Below, piece after piece: positions 53,941-62,754 of a stretch of 64,000 nucleotides of DNA; the first letter of the stretch is position 1; every line of letters begins with the position of its first letter. The position numbers were made by a program, and so were the translations under genes. The DNA is from Chitinophaga filiformis (GTDB lineage Bacteria > Bacteroidota > Bacteroidia > Chitinophagales > Chitinophagaceae): NCBI RefSeq assembly GCF_900102545.1, contig NZ_FNBN01000009.1, positions 332,823-396,822 of the forward strand, written 5' to 3'. A model generated the notes under the pieces. That model was not told the origin of the DNA and ran no database searches. It saw nothing but the letters and a program-made list of their open reading frames with translations.

Positions 53941-54696
53941 ATGAATAAACTAGAAAACAAGGTAGTAGTCGTTACTGGTGCGTCAAAAGGAATAGGTGCA
54001 TCTATTGCTAAGTATTTTGCGGCAGAGGGTGCTAAGGTAGTGGTGAATTATGCTTCCAGCAAAGAAGGTGCGGACAATGTTGTAAAAGCCATCACTGACG
54101 CTGGTGGTAAAGCAATTTCGGTGCAGGGCGATGTGTCGAAAGCCGCCGATGTAACCAGACTTTTTGAGGAAACAAAAAATGCTTTTGGTGCATTAGATAT
54201 TTTGGTAAACAATGCTGGTATTTATCAATATGCGCCGATTGAAGAAGTATCGGCAGATTCATTTGATAAACAATTTGCCATCAATGTTTGGGGTTCTTTA
54301 CTCGCTATCCAGGCATCTTTAAAACTGTTTGGTGATAAGGGCGGTAACATCATTAACATCAGTTCAGAAGCAGGTAAAACGCCTCTTCCTACAGGTGCGG
54401 TGTATTCCGCAACTAAAGCAGCATTGGATGCTATAACTATTTCTTTATCCAAAGAACTGGGTGCAAAAAATGTGCGTATCAATTCTATTTTACCAGGTAT
54501 TGTGGAAACAGAAGGCTCACATAGCGGTGGCTTTATCGGCAGCGATATGGAAGCGAAATTGGTTGCCAACACGCCACTAGGTCGTACTGGCCAGCCGGAA
54601 GATGTTGCGAAAGTAGCTGTATTCCTTGCTTCTGATGATGCCGGGTGGATTACAGGAGAAAAGATTTCCGTTTCAGGCGGTATTTACGGATTATAA
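53941..54696 (+). CDS. Short-chain dehydrogenase/reductase
   Basis: A 251-residue classical SDR from the ATG at 53941; an upstream in-frame ATG at 53842 would run through the operator array. Motifs: cofactor site TGASKGIGASIAKYF (TGxxxGIG), NNAG, Ser of NISSEAG, YSATKAALD with catalytic Tyr and Lys, and GWITGEKISVSGG at the end. FabG-like SDRs use NADP(H). Its regulator HxlR is divergent. A strong terminator follows directly. Confidence 0.93.
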   Translation: MNKLENKVVVVTGASKGIGASIAKYFAAEGAKVVVNYASSKEGADNVVKAITDAGGKAISVQGDVSKAADVTRLFEETKNAFGALDILVNNAGIYQYAPIEEVSADSFDKQFAINVWGSLLAIQASLKLFGDKGGNIINISSEAGKTPLPTGAVYSATKAALDAITISLSKELGAKNVRINSILPGIVETEGSHSGGFIGSDMEAKLVANTPLGRTGQPEDVAKVAVFLASDDAGWITGEKISVSGGIYGL

Positions 54697-54699
54697 AAA

Positions 54700-54730
54700 A
54701 AGGCCTTCAGATGCTAAATCTGAAGGCCTT
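54700..54730 (+). terminator. Terminator after SDR gene
   Basis: AAGGCCTTCAGAT-GCTAA-ATCTGAAGGCCTT is a perfect 13-pair stem preceded by A-runs and followed by AAATATTTTG, 4 bases after the stop. Confidence 0.88.
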
Positions 54731-54779
54731 AAATATTTTGCTAACTTTTCAGTTTGTGAAAGAAAATGACTTTCACATT

Positions 54780-56795
54780 CTACCAGATCTTGATCCGTTT
54801 ATCTGCATCCAGATACATTTTCTCTCCGGGTTGTACATTAAAAGCTGAATAAAAGGCCGGGATGTTCATCAGTGGGCCATTTACACGCCACATGGGGGGA
54901 GAATGAGGATCGTTGTTTACCCAATAGCGAAGGTATTCATCCTTCATTTTCACCCGCCAGATCCTGGCTATTGAAAAGAAGAATCGCTGATCGGGTGTAA
55001 AGCCGCCGATCTTCGTTGTATCCTGACCTTGTTTGGTCATTTTAAAAGCATCATATGCTACGGCAATTCCGCTGAGATCTGCTGTGTTTTCTCCTACTGT
55101 AAGCGCACCCTTTATATGAATGCTATCCAGTACAGTGAACTGGCTGTACAGGTCAATGACCTGTTGTGTTTTGGCTTTGAACTTCTCATAGTCCTGAGCT
55201 GTCCACCAGCTTTTTACATTACCGTTCTTATCAAACTGAGCCCCCTGGTCGTCAAACGTATGCGTCATTTCATGCCCGATCACCATACCAATACCGCCAT
55301 AGTTAAGCGCGTCATCAGCATTATTGTCAAAGTAAGGGGGCTGCAGGATTCCGGCGGGAAATACGATTTCGTTCGCGTAAGGATTATTATAAGCAGTAAC
55401 TGTAGCAGGTGTGGTGAACCATTCGGTTTTGTCAACCGGCTTCCCCAGTTTAGCCAGGTTATATTGGAAATTGTTCGCAGCCGCCGATACCACATTCTCA
55501 AAATATTTATTCCTCACAACGGTTACGTTGTTGTATTCGCGCCACTTATCGGGGTATCCGATCTTTTTGGTGATGGCAAATAATTTCTCCTTAGCTTTTT
55601 GTTTGGTGCTGTCGCTCATCCAGTCCAGCTTGTCCACTCTATTGGAGAATGCCTTTTGCAGGTTATTCACTAGCTCCAGCATCCGCGCTTTGGCTGACTC
55701 GGGGAAGTATAGCTTCGTATATAATTGTCCCAATGCCATGCCAAGATAGGTATCTACCACGCCAGACATAGTCTCGCCACGTGTTTTTTGCACGGCCTGA
55801 CCTGTAAGGGCTTTATTATAGTCAAAAGATGCCTTCACAAAAGGTTGGCTGAGGTAATCTGCATAATTACTGGTATAGTTTGCTCTCAGGTATATTTTCC
55901 AATCCTCAAGCGGAATCGATTTGAGGAGTGCGTTCAATTTATCATAATAACCTGGTTGAGCTACGTCCAGTGAATCCATGGTGGCACCCAGATGTTGGAA
56001 GAAGGTCGTCCAACCTATATTGGGTTGTTGCTTATTTAAATCGGCCAGTGCTACTTTATGGAAATTGCCTTTTACATCCCGCAACTCAACATTGGTTTTA
56101 TGCGCTGTTGCCAGTTGTTTCTGAATATTGTAAACAAGTGCTGTATTTTTTTGCGCTAACGCGGAATCGCTTCCAGTCAAGGTGAAAATATCTACGAGAT
56201 ATTTTTTATATGCTTGTTGTATAGCTACGGTGGCTGTATCCGTCTTGAAGTAATAATCTCTGTCAGGCATGCCGATACCAGTTTGATAAATATGCCCCAT
56301 ATTCATGCTACTGTTTTCCTGATCGGGCGAAACCTGGAAATCAATAAGAGATACGTTTGACAATTTGGTTTGTTCCGCCAGGAATGTAAGCATATCTGCA
56401 ACACTGGTGATGGCATTGATCTGGCTCAACCCGGTTTTGATTGGCTCAAAGCCACGCTGATTGATAGTATTGGTATCCATTCCGGCAGCGAAGAAATCAC
56501 CGATTTTTTGTTCCAGGCTACCAGGGGAATTATTGCTTTTTGATACACTATCAAGAATACCCTGTAGTTTGAGGCGTTGCTGATAGTTCATAAACCGGTA
56601 TGCACCTACGCCCGACTGGCTGGGTGGTATTTGCACGGTATCATACCATTTTAGATTTACATAATTGAAAAAGTTATCGCCTGGCCGGATGGTGGAGTCA
56701 AGTCCTTCAATGGCGATAAAGGATTTTTCTTTTGTTCCTGGTTGGCAGGCAACAAAAGAAACTAAGAAAACGGATAGCAAAAGCCAGTTTTTCAT
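54780..56795 (-). CDS. M13 family metalloendopeptidase lipoprotein (PepO/neprilysin-like)
   Basis: A 671-residue lipoprotein (lipobox FVAC, Cys 17). The C-terminal third has the M13 signature VIGHEMTHTFDDQGAQFDK (HExxH), then ENTADLSGIAVAYDAF with the third zinc ligand Glu, and the substrate-binding YANEIVFPAGILQPPYF block. The N-terminal part opens DNFFNYVNLKWYD, as in other M13 enzymes. It cleaves short peptides in the periplasm or at the surface. Single gene, length normal for the family. Confidence 0.95.
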   Translation of the reverse strand: MKNWLLLSVFLVSFVACQPGTKEKSFIAIEGLDSTIRPGDNFFNYVNLKWYDTVQIPPSQSGVGAYRFMNYQQRLKLQGILDSVSKSNNSPGSLEQKIGDFFAAGMDTNTINQRGFEPIKTGLSQINAITSVADMLTFLAEQTKLSNVSLIDFQVSPDQENSSMNMGHIYQTGIGMPDRDYYFKTDTATVAIQQAYKKYLVDIFTLTGSDSALAQKNTALVYNIQKQLATAHKTNVELRDVKGNFHKVALADLNKQQPNIGWTTFFQHLGATMDSLDVAQPGYYDKLNALLKSIPLEDWKIYLRANYTSNYADYLSQPFVKASFDYNKALTGQAVQKTRGETMSGVVDTYLGMALGQLYTKLYFPESAKARMLELVNNLQKAFSNRVDKLDWMSDSTKQKAKEKLFAITKKIGYPDKWREYNNVTVVRNKYFENVVSAAANNFQYNLAKLGKPVDKTEWFTTPATVTAYNNPYANEIVFPAGILQPPYFDNNADDALNYGGIGMVIGHEMTHTFDDQGAQFDKNGNVKSWWTAQDYEKFKAKTQQVIDLYSQFTVLDSIHIKGALTVGENTADLSGIAVAYDAFKMTKQGQDTTKIGGFTPDQRFFFSIARIWRVKMKDEYLRYWVNNDPHSPPMWRVNGPLMNIPAFYSAFNVQPGEKMYLDADKRIKIW

Positions 56796-56926
56796 ATAGT
56801 TTAGATTTGTGTAGAGGTAATGTTGAACGTTAATAAAGATATCGTTTCTATCTAATACTTTATTAAATACATTATACCAGGAGATGCCGGATCTTAAATC
56901 GGGTATATTACTATACTAATAGGCTA

Positions 56927-57517
56927 CTACTCACGTGGTATCAGATAAAACCGGCTCATTTCTTTCATAATTACGGTACACAACCTCTTGTACATTTTCT
57001 GTTTATCTGGGTGGGACAATGATTCCAGCCTGGCCGTCCATATATTCTTATTATTTTCTTCAAGCGATAGCTCAAAGGCATTTTCCATAATATGTTCTGT
57101 AACTATTGGACGCTGCCGGTATACTTGTCCATTGTATCCTGGCTGAGTAGCAAAATATGACAGATCGTGCTGGCGCGTCCTGTCGTTATTGGCCAATGGA
57201 ATAAAACGCAACAAGGCATCATGTTCCCAATTAATTACCTGCCTAAGTGCAGCTTTTGTATTTACCGTCAAAGGGTCTCCCAGATATTGGTATTTACATT
57301 CAATGTTAAGTTCTTTTAATGCCGCGATAAGTTCAACAGAGAGGTTATTCATGTAATCCTCAGCCTGCGTTCCTCCTTCCGATATCATCAGGATTCGATG
57401 ATAGTGCCTGATACTATCCACGTTTATGTCTGAGGTTTGTAATCGAATAACCCTTTTCTGGGCATGAACAGGCAGCAGAAATGTCCCGATTAATAAGGAT
57501 AATAGAAGTGCTCTCAT
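56927..57517 (-). CDS. Exported hypothetical protein
   Basis: A 196-residue protein from the ATG at 57517, which opens the signal peptide MRALLLSLLIGTFLLPVHAQK; an upstream ATG at 57574 gives a non-signal extension. The mature part is mixed alpha/beta (HRILMISEGGTQAEDYMNNL, LIAALKELNIECKYQYLG) and recalls periplasmic proteins that bind at the envelope, but I do not recognise a family. Alone between the M13 gene and the next hypothetical gene. Confidence 0.65.
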   Translation of the reverse strand: MRALLLSLLIGTFLLPVHAQKRVIRLQTSDINVDSIRHYHRILMISEGGTQAEDYMNNLSVELIAALKELNIECKYQYLGDPLTVNTKAALRQVINWEHDALLRFIPLANNDRTRQHDLSYFATQPGYNGQVYRQRPIVTEHIMENAFELSLEENNKNIWTARLESLSHPDKQKMYKRLCTVIMKEMSRFYLIPRE

Positions 57518-57836
57518 AAGATATATAGGGAATGCATCTTCTGTAAAGATATATAATTCAGACCTACCAGGCACATCAAAATGATAGACCTACAGGAGTT
57601 AGATAATCTTTACGCAGCGTTCGGATAGCTTACTGTCGGCTTACCGTCGGCCTGGAATCGGCTTATCATTAAGGAGCTTAGATGATATTAAAAGGCCATT
57701 TAAAGGATACCTATATATCAATGGGATATTGAAGTGACCTCTAAATACTATTATGATGTCTGGTTGCATAACTATTTGTATATTAGTCGCACTAAGACAG
57801 CAAGCTTTTGTATTGATAACCTCAAAAAACCTTTTT

Positions 57837-58376
57837 ATGGCCATTGTTAAAGACAATATTCTCATGCAGCTTGTACGGGGTACTCTCGGCAAACATTACA
57901 TCATCTACGAACGGAATGGGCAGATCATTATGGCGGTGAAACGCGGCCCTTCCAGGAAAAAGCCTACACAAAAACAGTTGGAAGCAAGGCATAAGATGAC
58001 CATTGCTTCGGCACGTGCGCAGGTTATGATGGCCGATCCGGAGATAAAGGCCTACTATCAGTCGCTGGCCGGGCCGGGCCAGAATGCCTACAATATGGCG
58101 GTGAAGGATGCTTACCGCAGTCCGGAAGTTCAAAGTATCAGGTTAGAAAAGGAGGATGTAGTGGTGACTGCCAAAAATGAGTTCCGGGTAGCAGAAGTGG
58201 AGGTAAAGGTATTAGACGCTGAGGGCGCTATCATAGAAAGCGGTCAGGCAGTGCTGGGTCGCAACAGAGTAGATTGGTATTATAAAGCAACTGCGTTGCC
58301 TGCAGGCGGTAAAGTCATTGTAGTAGCGGGAAATTTGCCGGGGTGTCAGACGGTGAAGGAGTTGCTGCTTACATAA
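57837..58376 (+). CDS. Conserved hypothetical cytoplasmic protein
   Basis: A 179-residue protein from the ATG at 57837 (MAIVKDNILMQLVRGTLGKH); upstream in-frame ATGs at 57753 and 57756 add an unrelated stretch. The N-terminal 100 residues are helical and basic with a GTLGKHYIIYERNGQ turn; the C-terminal 70 residues are a compact beta domain (VEVKVLDAEGAIIESGQAVL) of FnIII- or Ig-like appearance. This layout is typical of small widespread Bacteroidota proteins of unknown role. Confidence 0.7.
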   Translation: MAIVKDNILMQLVRGTLGKHYIIYERNGQIIMAVKRGPSRKKPTQKQLEARHKMTIASARAQVMMADPEIKAYYQSLAGPGQNAYNMAVKDAYRSPEVQSIRLEKEDVVVTAKNEFRVAEVEVKVLDAEGAIIESGQAVLGRNRVDWYYKATALPAGGKVIVVAGNLPGCQTVKELLLT

Positions 58377-58957
58377 AACTGTCTTTACTGTTTACGAATG
58401 GCTTCCTGCTGGTTGAGGAGCTTTGTCTGCATATTCCTGCATATTCTTCAATTTGCCAGCACAGATTATTTTGACATGTATTACTTCCCACTTTAAAAGT
58501 AGGCAGGCGTAGCTGTGCCTTTCCAGCTCTATGAAAGCCACCTGTTAAGGAAAGGGAATGTCTGTTTTGCGGAGCCCGCATCTTGTTGCAGACGGTTGTA
58601 TCGCGTGTACTAACGTTGGTATATGGAGGGACATTCTATCATAAATCGTATGAATTCAGACCAGGCAAATCTCATCAGGCAGTTGAAAATCTTTCCAGAG
58701 AAGTGAGCCTAAACGGAATGCGTTATCTATCTATGTTACAGTGCATTCAGTAGATCTGATCTGTTAGTACTAATACAGCAATCCTTATTAGAGAATTTAA
58801 TAATAATGTATATCCCTATAAATTAATCCTGTATTACCCAATTTATTGCTATACCTTTAGCAAGGTTGGATTTGGCCCCTTCTGATTTATTTTGGGTTTC
58901 TTTTCTTCCTAAGTTGCTGTTTTTTAGCAATATGTGTGTTTAATTAAAAGTATAATT
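58377..58957. other. Intergenic region upstream of RRM gene
   Basis: This 580-base stretch holds no convincing gene. Near its end is TACCTTTA (58852-58859), a near-match to the -7 consensus, and TTGCT-N7-AGCAA (58914-58930), a small hairpin in the predicted leader of the RRM gene. Confidence 0.4.
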
Positions 58958-59266
58958 GTGAATATTTTTGTAGGTAATATAGGTGACAGAACAACTGAAG
59001 ATGAAATATGGTCTTTATTTGACCCATTTGGAGTTGTATATAGTATTAATGTGGCTTATGATAAATACAGTGGCCGTTCTAAAGGCTTTGCATTCGTTGA
59101 AATGCCAGACGATTCCAATGCAGTACAGGCAATTAAGGAATTGAATAATTCAGTAGTTGCTGGCCAGACAATAGTAGTGTATGAGGCTCGTCCCAAACCT
59201 GAAAGACCAGAAAATAATCGTTTCTCCAGATCCGGCCCAAGACCTGGATTTAGACCCAGATACTAA
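58958..59266 (+). CDS. RRM RNA-binding protein
   Basis: A 102-residue protein from GTG at 58958, which gives VNIFVGNIGDRTTEDEIW, the standard opening of small bacterial RRM proteins; an ATG at 58934 adds eight residues. RNP2 is IFVGNI and RNP1 is KGFAFVEM, and a basic Arg/Pro/Gly tail follows (RFSRSGPRPGFRPRY). Such proteins bind single-stranded RNA and, in cyanobacteria and Bacteroidota, often respond to cold. A hairpin precedes the start and a terminator follows. Confidence 0.93.
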   Translation: MNIFVGNIGDRTTEDEIWSLFDPFGVVYSINVAYDKYSGRSKGFAFVEMPDDSNAVQAIKELNNSVVAGQTIVVYEARPKPERPENNRFSRSGPRPGFRPRY

Positions 59267-59769
59267 TAGTTGGATGTTTTAAAACGTCGATTACCTTTAT
59301 CTGTTAAGAGAGCAGAAGAGCAAAGCCGCAGAATACGTTAAGTAGTTTGTGGCTTTGCTTTTACTTTTCTATGTACCAATAGCAGGAACCCAAGCTGAAC
59401 TTCCCACCTAATTTTCTAATTATACCGTCAATAAACCTCCTGGATGGGATATAGTAACAAGAACTGTTGGCAACTGCGTTTGGCCTATGACGTGATGATG
59501 AAGATTTGTCTCATCATATTGGTGGTGTGAGTTCGGAAACTTTAGCCTTTACGAGTTCCCCGGTCTGTATGAATAGTGCATTGTTTAAAATGAAACCCTA
59601 AGCCTGATTTCGAAATATTGTGATTTGCCACACACTGAACTTACTATTTAGTTCCTGTGCAGTCACTATACTTCTATAGACTTTGCATTGTCAAATCAAG
59701 CATAAGGTGTGAATTGCTATCGGCTTTTTGCCTACGAGATCCTGATAACTGAATGTTTCAGCGATATGG
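59267..59769. other. Intergenic region with terminator and possible transposase trace
   Basis: Apart from the terminator at 59319-59364 no gene is present. On the reverse strand, around 59574-59545, a short peptide IHTDRGTRKG followed by a stop recalls the HTDRG motif of DDE integrase-type transposases, but the frame is broken on both sides. It is at most a decayed fragment. Confidence 0.3.
59319..59364 (+). terminator. Terminator after RRM gene
   Basis: AGCAAAGCCGCA pairs with TGTGGCTTTGCT (11 pairs plus one G-U) around an 18-base loop, followed by TTTACTTTT, 52 bases after the RRM stop. Confidence 0.75.
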
Positions 59770-60729
59770 CTATAACGACCATTTACGAATTCTCTTGACC
59801 TTCCTGGGAATCAGCCCCTTAGATACATACATGTTTCTGTTCACAAAATCAAAGATCACAAATTTAAAATCAGAGAAAAAGCCGGCGCCTAAAAGCTTGT
59901 CTTTTACAATATCCGAAGTGGAAACTTCATAGTCAAGATATGTATCACCATTAAAGGAGAAGACGGCATGCTCATATAAATAAAATCTGGTATCTACTAC
60001 CCCTGCAATGGTGGAACTGGTGCCTGTTGCCTTGTATACATATTTATCCTTTATCACTGGGGTAAAGGAGGCGGGTGGCAAAACCAGATCTCCGTTATAG
60101 CCTAAATCCACACTCACTAGTTCTTTCTGGGAATGATCTATCTCTATCTCTACTTTGATATCACCGTCGCGGTTAAATTTGGCAGGGAAAGGTTTGGCAT
60201 CCTTCACTCCTTCAATAGAATCTATCGTGGTGGCAAAGCTGATCTGCTTGTGCTCAAAATCAATTTTCCAGATCCCCTTTTTCAGCATATTAATACCCAT
60301 CAAGCCCTGTTCCGGCCCCTCCTGATGAGGTACGGGCAGAAATGGTACGTTCTTAAAATTAAGATCTCCCACCCGGACATTATCTGTCACTAAATAGTGG
60401 CTCATGATAGTTTGCCCGTTAGGGGTATGACGTGCTTTGTCCGGAGTGTTGGTTTCCCGAATATCTTTGAGGGTAATTTTTGTAAGGGAATCAACCACGG
60501 TATTCGCGCCATTATCCAGCTTTAGTTTTACCGGCTGGCCTTCTTTTCCCCAATAAGTATTGATGATAATGTTTCCGTCTACAAGTTCAAATGGAATGCT
60601 GGTCTTTATTTCAGACCTTTTTACGCTTACGTTATTCCTGATACTTTCCAACTTAACTTTGGGTATCTGAGAAAAAGCGGGAACAGTAAGAATCAACAAA
60701 CCACCAAACAGGATATGCATTCTTTTCAT
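59770..60729 (-). CDS. Exported retropepsin-like aspartyl protease family protein
   Basis: A 319-residue protein with a signal peptide (residues 1-21, VPAFSQ). Two retropepsin-like halves: the first has GQPVKLKLDNGANTVVD, where the catalytic triplet is Asp-Asn-Gly instead of Asp-Thr/Ser-Gly; then GLMGINMLKKGIWKIDF, the flap-proximal block; the second half (about 190-300) has VSVDLGYNGDLVLPP, a Leu-Gly in place of the second Asp-Thr-Gly. Activity is therefore uncertain. A 41-residue membrane protein gene lies 18 bases upstream on the same strand. Confidence 0.8.
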   Translation of the reverse strand: MKRMHILFGGLLILTVPAFSQIPKVKLESIRNNVSVKRSEIKTSIPFELVDGNIIINTYWGKEGQPVKLKLDNGANTVVDSLTKITLKDIRETNTPDKARHTPNGQTIMSHYLVTDNVRVGDLNFKNVPFLPVPHQEGPEQGLMGINMLKKGIWKIDFEHKQISFATTIDSIEGVKDAKPFPAKFNRDGDIKVEIEIDHSQKELVSVDLGYNGDLVLPPASFTPVIKDKYVYKATGTSSTIAGVVDTRFYLYEHAVFSFNGDTYLDYEVSTSDIVKDKLLGAGFFSDFKFVIFDFVNRNMYVSKGLIPRKVKRIRKWSL

Positions 60730-60747
60730 AGGAACAAATCATTTTAA

Positions 60748-60873
60748 TCAAAAAAGTGCGCTAAATAAAATAAAAAAAACTACAATGCAAAGCAAGTAAG
60801 AAAAAGAACGGGCCCTCTTGTTTGGTGCCGGGTCTATGGCTCCTAATGAAGCTCTTTCCATTTTACTACGCAT
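60748..60873 (-). CDS. 41-residue single-pass membrane protein
   Basis: An ATG at 60873 opens 41 codons to a TGA at 60748-60750: a basic head with RASLGAIDPAPNKRARSFSY and one C-terminal helix (LLCIVVFFILFSALF). Positive charge lies before the helix. It ends 18 bases before the start of the retropepsin-like gene, so the two may be co-transcribed. It is too short to be sure it is translated; its clean charge-then-helix layout is the support. Confidence 0.45.
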   Translation of the reverse strand: MRSKMERASLGAIDPAPNKRARSFSYLLCIVVFFILFSALF

Positions 60874-61444
60874 TTAGTGTTTTAAAATTACGTCTGCAAG
60901 TCGCGTGAAATCCCGAGTTCAGTTCTTATACAGGGTTAATAAGCAGCATCTTGCGCAAAAGTCACTGAGTCTTTTTAAAATTAGGTATGACGCAGTGAAC
61001 TACATCCATAATGCGAAGTAAAAGCAGGTAATGCCTAAAAAAGCAAAAAGCCCGCAAACCCTTTATTTTGAATGCTTCTTTGCTAAGAAGTTATCTCATT
61101 TAATTGAGTCGCGCCGCCCCAGGTATCGCAACCTCGAACCAAATTATGCAGGATTGGGTAGAATCCACCATGGCTGCCTGCGTGAGTTCCTTGACCTGAA
61201 GATAAAAGATGGTGTGATAGGATTGCCCATCTATCGGGCAATCCACCCCAAACCGAAAAAAGGGACTGATCATCATTTAGATAATCAGTCCCCTTTAGCG
61301 GATACAAGGGACAAGTTTCGATTGCGCTGTGCAAAGTCCATGGGGTGAGGATTTATAAATGAAACACTTCGGAATTACCCGGCAGGTAAACAACCCTGCC
61401 CGACAAGGTCTAGTCAACCATCGGAAGCGAGTCTTGCGTAGTCC
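60874..61444. other. Decayed spacer with hairpins
   Basis: No convincing gene in 570 bases. Two adjacent hairpins occur: GATTGCCC-N7-GGGCAATC (61221-61243) and one at 61261-61294. The segment GCGCCGCCCCAGGTATCGCA with ACCTCGAACC (61111-61140) looks like the reverse of a tRNA 3-prime end but does not fold into a T-arm. A short frame at 61359 ends after 33 codons. Confidence 0.35.
61261..61294. terminator. Orphan terminator hairpin
   Basis: AAGGGACTGAT and ATCAGTCCCCTT pair with 11 matches and one bulge around a loop of 13, preceded by A-run and followed by TTAG. No intact gene precedes it on the plus strand, so it may be left over from a lost gene. Confidence 0.65.
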
Positions 61445-61993
61445 ATGCCGGGGTCTATAGCGAAATCTTCCGTATATAGTTTGCCGTTAGTAAGAGGCGA
61501 AGTGATTGATGCGGTAGCCGGCGATAATGGTGTTTTTGTAAAAAGTAGCACTGGTATTTTATTATATCAACCAGGTATTCCCAATGCCGTGTATACCTCG
61601 GATAATAGTAATACAGGGGAGGGATATTTGTTGCCAAATGGAGATGGGATACTATATTTCAAGAATGGCTATTTTATATATAGAGACGGCCCAGGTCCGA
61701 AGGATGAAACAAAAATCAGGTTAAAAACATATAATCACGAAGCATATTCTACAATCAATCATATATCATTTTCCACAGATTGCTCCATAGTGGTGTTTTC
61801 TGTAAATGAACCAAATACAAAGACGTTGGAAGGTATTAGGGCATCTTTGAAGGCTTCATCGGTGGATGTGCCGATTTATCAATCTTTTAAACTTGACCTG
61901 GATAAAGGAGAGATGAAGCCTTTGGTTATGGAAGGCTCTGGATCATTCAATCCACAATCTTCTACAACAAAAAGCCTTCAGACTTTCATCTGA
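61445..61993 (+). pseudogene. Fragment of a propeller-like protein, both ends missing
   Basis: An open frame of 182 codons with beta-propeller character (SSTGILLYQPGIPNAVYTS, LLPNGDGILYFKNGYFIYRD, HISFSTDCSIVVFSVNEPN), as in TolB-like or WD40-like proteins. It has no signal peptide although such proteins are usually exported, and its last 11 codons run through a terminator hairpin (TTKSLQTFI then stop), so the natural C-terminus is missing. I read it as a remnant of a longer gene rather than a complete one. It could instead be a short intact cytoplasmic protein that happens to end in the hairpin. Confidence 0.5.
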
Positions 61994-62001
61994 AGGCTTT
62001 T
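61970..62001 (+). terminator. Terminator overlapping the end of the broken frame
   Basis: AAAAGCCTTCAGA-CTTTCA-TCTGAAGGCTTTT is a perfect 13-pair stem with symmetrical A- and T-runs. It includes the TGA of the broken frame. Confidence 0.85.
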
Positions 62002-62108
62002 AACTTCCGCGGGCTACCGGGGACGAAGTTCGAACCTTTTTACTAATGATTTAATGAAAATTATATATTTCATGACTTGTAAGGATGATTGATTTATATA
62101 TTTTATTA

Positions 62109-62189
62109 TGTATTGTGGTGATGGCTTAGCCGTCATTTGGCTGATTATAGTTATTGTCGCCTTCTTTTACAACCTGGAAACAAAGTAGG
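62109..62189 (+). CDS. Possible 26-residue membrane peptide
   Basis: ATG at 62109 opens 26 codons: MYCGDGLAVIWLIIVIVAFF, then YNLETK and a stop. It is almost wholly one hydrophobic helix. It lies 54 bases before the GIY-YIG gene, followed by a palindrome GGAGCAACAGTTGCTC. Its size resembles small type I toxins, but there is no antisense RNA evidence, so this is a weak candidate. Confidence 0.25.
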
Positions 62190-62243
62190 AGCAACAGTTG
62201 CTCAAAAATGGGAATTTAACATCATGAACGTACATTTATTAAC

Positions 62244-62723
62244 ATGAAAGAAGAAAAAAGCATTATACGCATTAAGAGCGAACTATTTTCCGAAGTTCTA
62301 CAGCGGGTGATTGGTTCCCCTCAGTTGACATTTAAAGAAATTACAACGGTCGAGAAACAGGGGTTGTATATTATTTATGAAGGAGATGATATTGTTTATG
62401 TTGGTAAGACTACCCGTAGCGGCAAGGTTCGTATCAGGGAATTGGCTGCTGATTTTCGTAGTCATACCTTCAACAAAAAGCTTTTATCTAAGCGATTTAA
62501 AGAACTTGGATTCGTCTTTAAAACCTTAAGAAATGAGCTAAAAAAGGAGTGGATCGAGAATGGTCAGATCAGCCTTGATGACTTTAAAAGCCATCAAGAT
62601 TATGTGAATCAACACATTAGAACCGCACTGAAATTTCGGTTTCATCCTATGGAAGATGAACATGAACTTGGCCGTTTGGAGCATTTTGCAATAGCTATCT
62701 TTGATCCACTATTTAACGAATGA
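62244..62723 (+). CDS. GIY-YIG nuclease domain protein
   Basis: A 159-residue protein with a GIY-YIG core: QGLYIIYEGDDIVYVGKT (GLY...YVG in place of GIY...YIG), an Arg in KVRIRELAADF, and Glu in LEHFAIAIFDPLFN, the metal-binding position. The nuclease cuts DNA with one metal ion. A helical insertion (about residues 85-130) separates the core parts. It converges with a PutAbiC-like gene, 31 bases apart, and is AT-rich. Such stand-alone GIY-YIG proteins occur in restriction and defence loci or mobile introns. Confidence 0.83.
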   Translation: MKEEKSIIRIKSELFSEVLQRVIGSPQLTFKEITTVEKQGLYIIYEGDDIVYVGKTTRSGKVRIRELAADFRSHTFNKKLLSKRFKELGFVFKTLRNELKKEWIENGQISLDDFKSHQDYVNQHIRTALKFRFHPMEDEHELGRLEHFAIAIFDPLFNE

Positions 62724-62754
62724 AATCTTGATTTGATTACAATTAGTTTTTTTA

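Noticed and set aside
58369..58581. 70-codon reverse frame after the conserved hypothetical gene
   Set aside because: No signal, helix or motif, and it overlaps the end of the preceding gene; composition is that of random sequence.
59545..59574. Transposase-like HTDRG peptide on the reverse strand
   Set aside because: Only ten residues with stops or frame breaks on both sides; may be chance.
61031..61348. 105-codon plus-strand frame
   Set aside because: Runs through two hairpins, has no domain character and is overlapped by an equally open reverse frame; treated as non-coding.
62008..62040. tRNA-like sequence ending GTTCGAACC
   Set aside because: The flanking bases do not form a T-stem, and no anticodon or D-arm can be found on either side.
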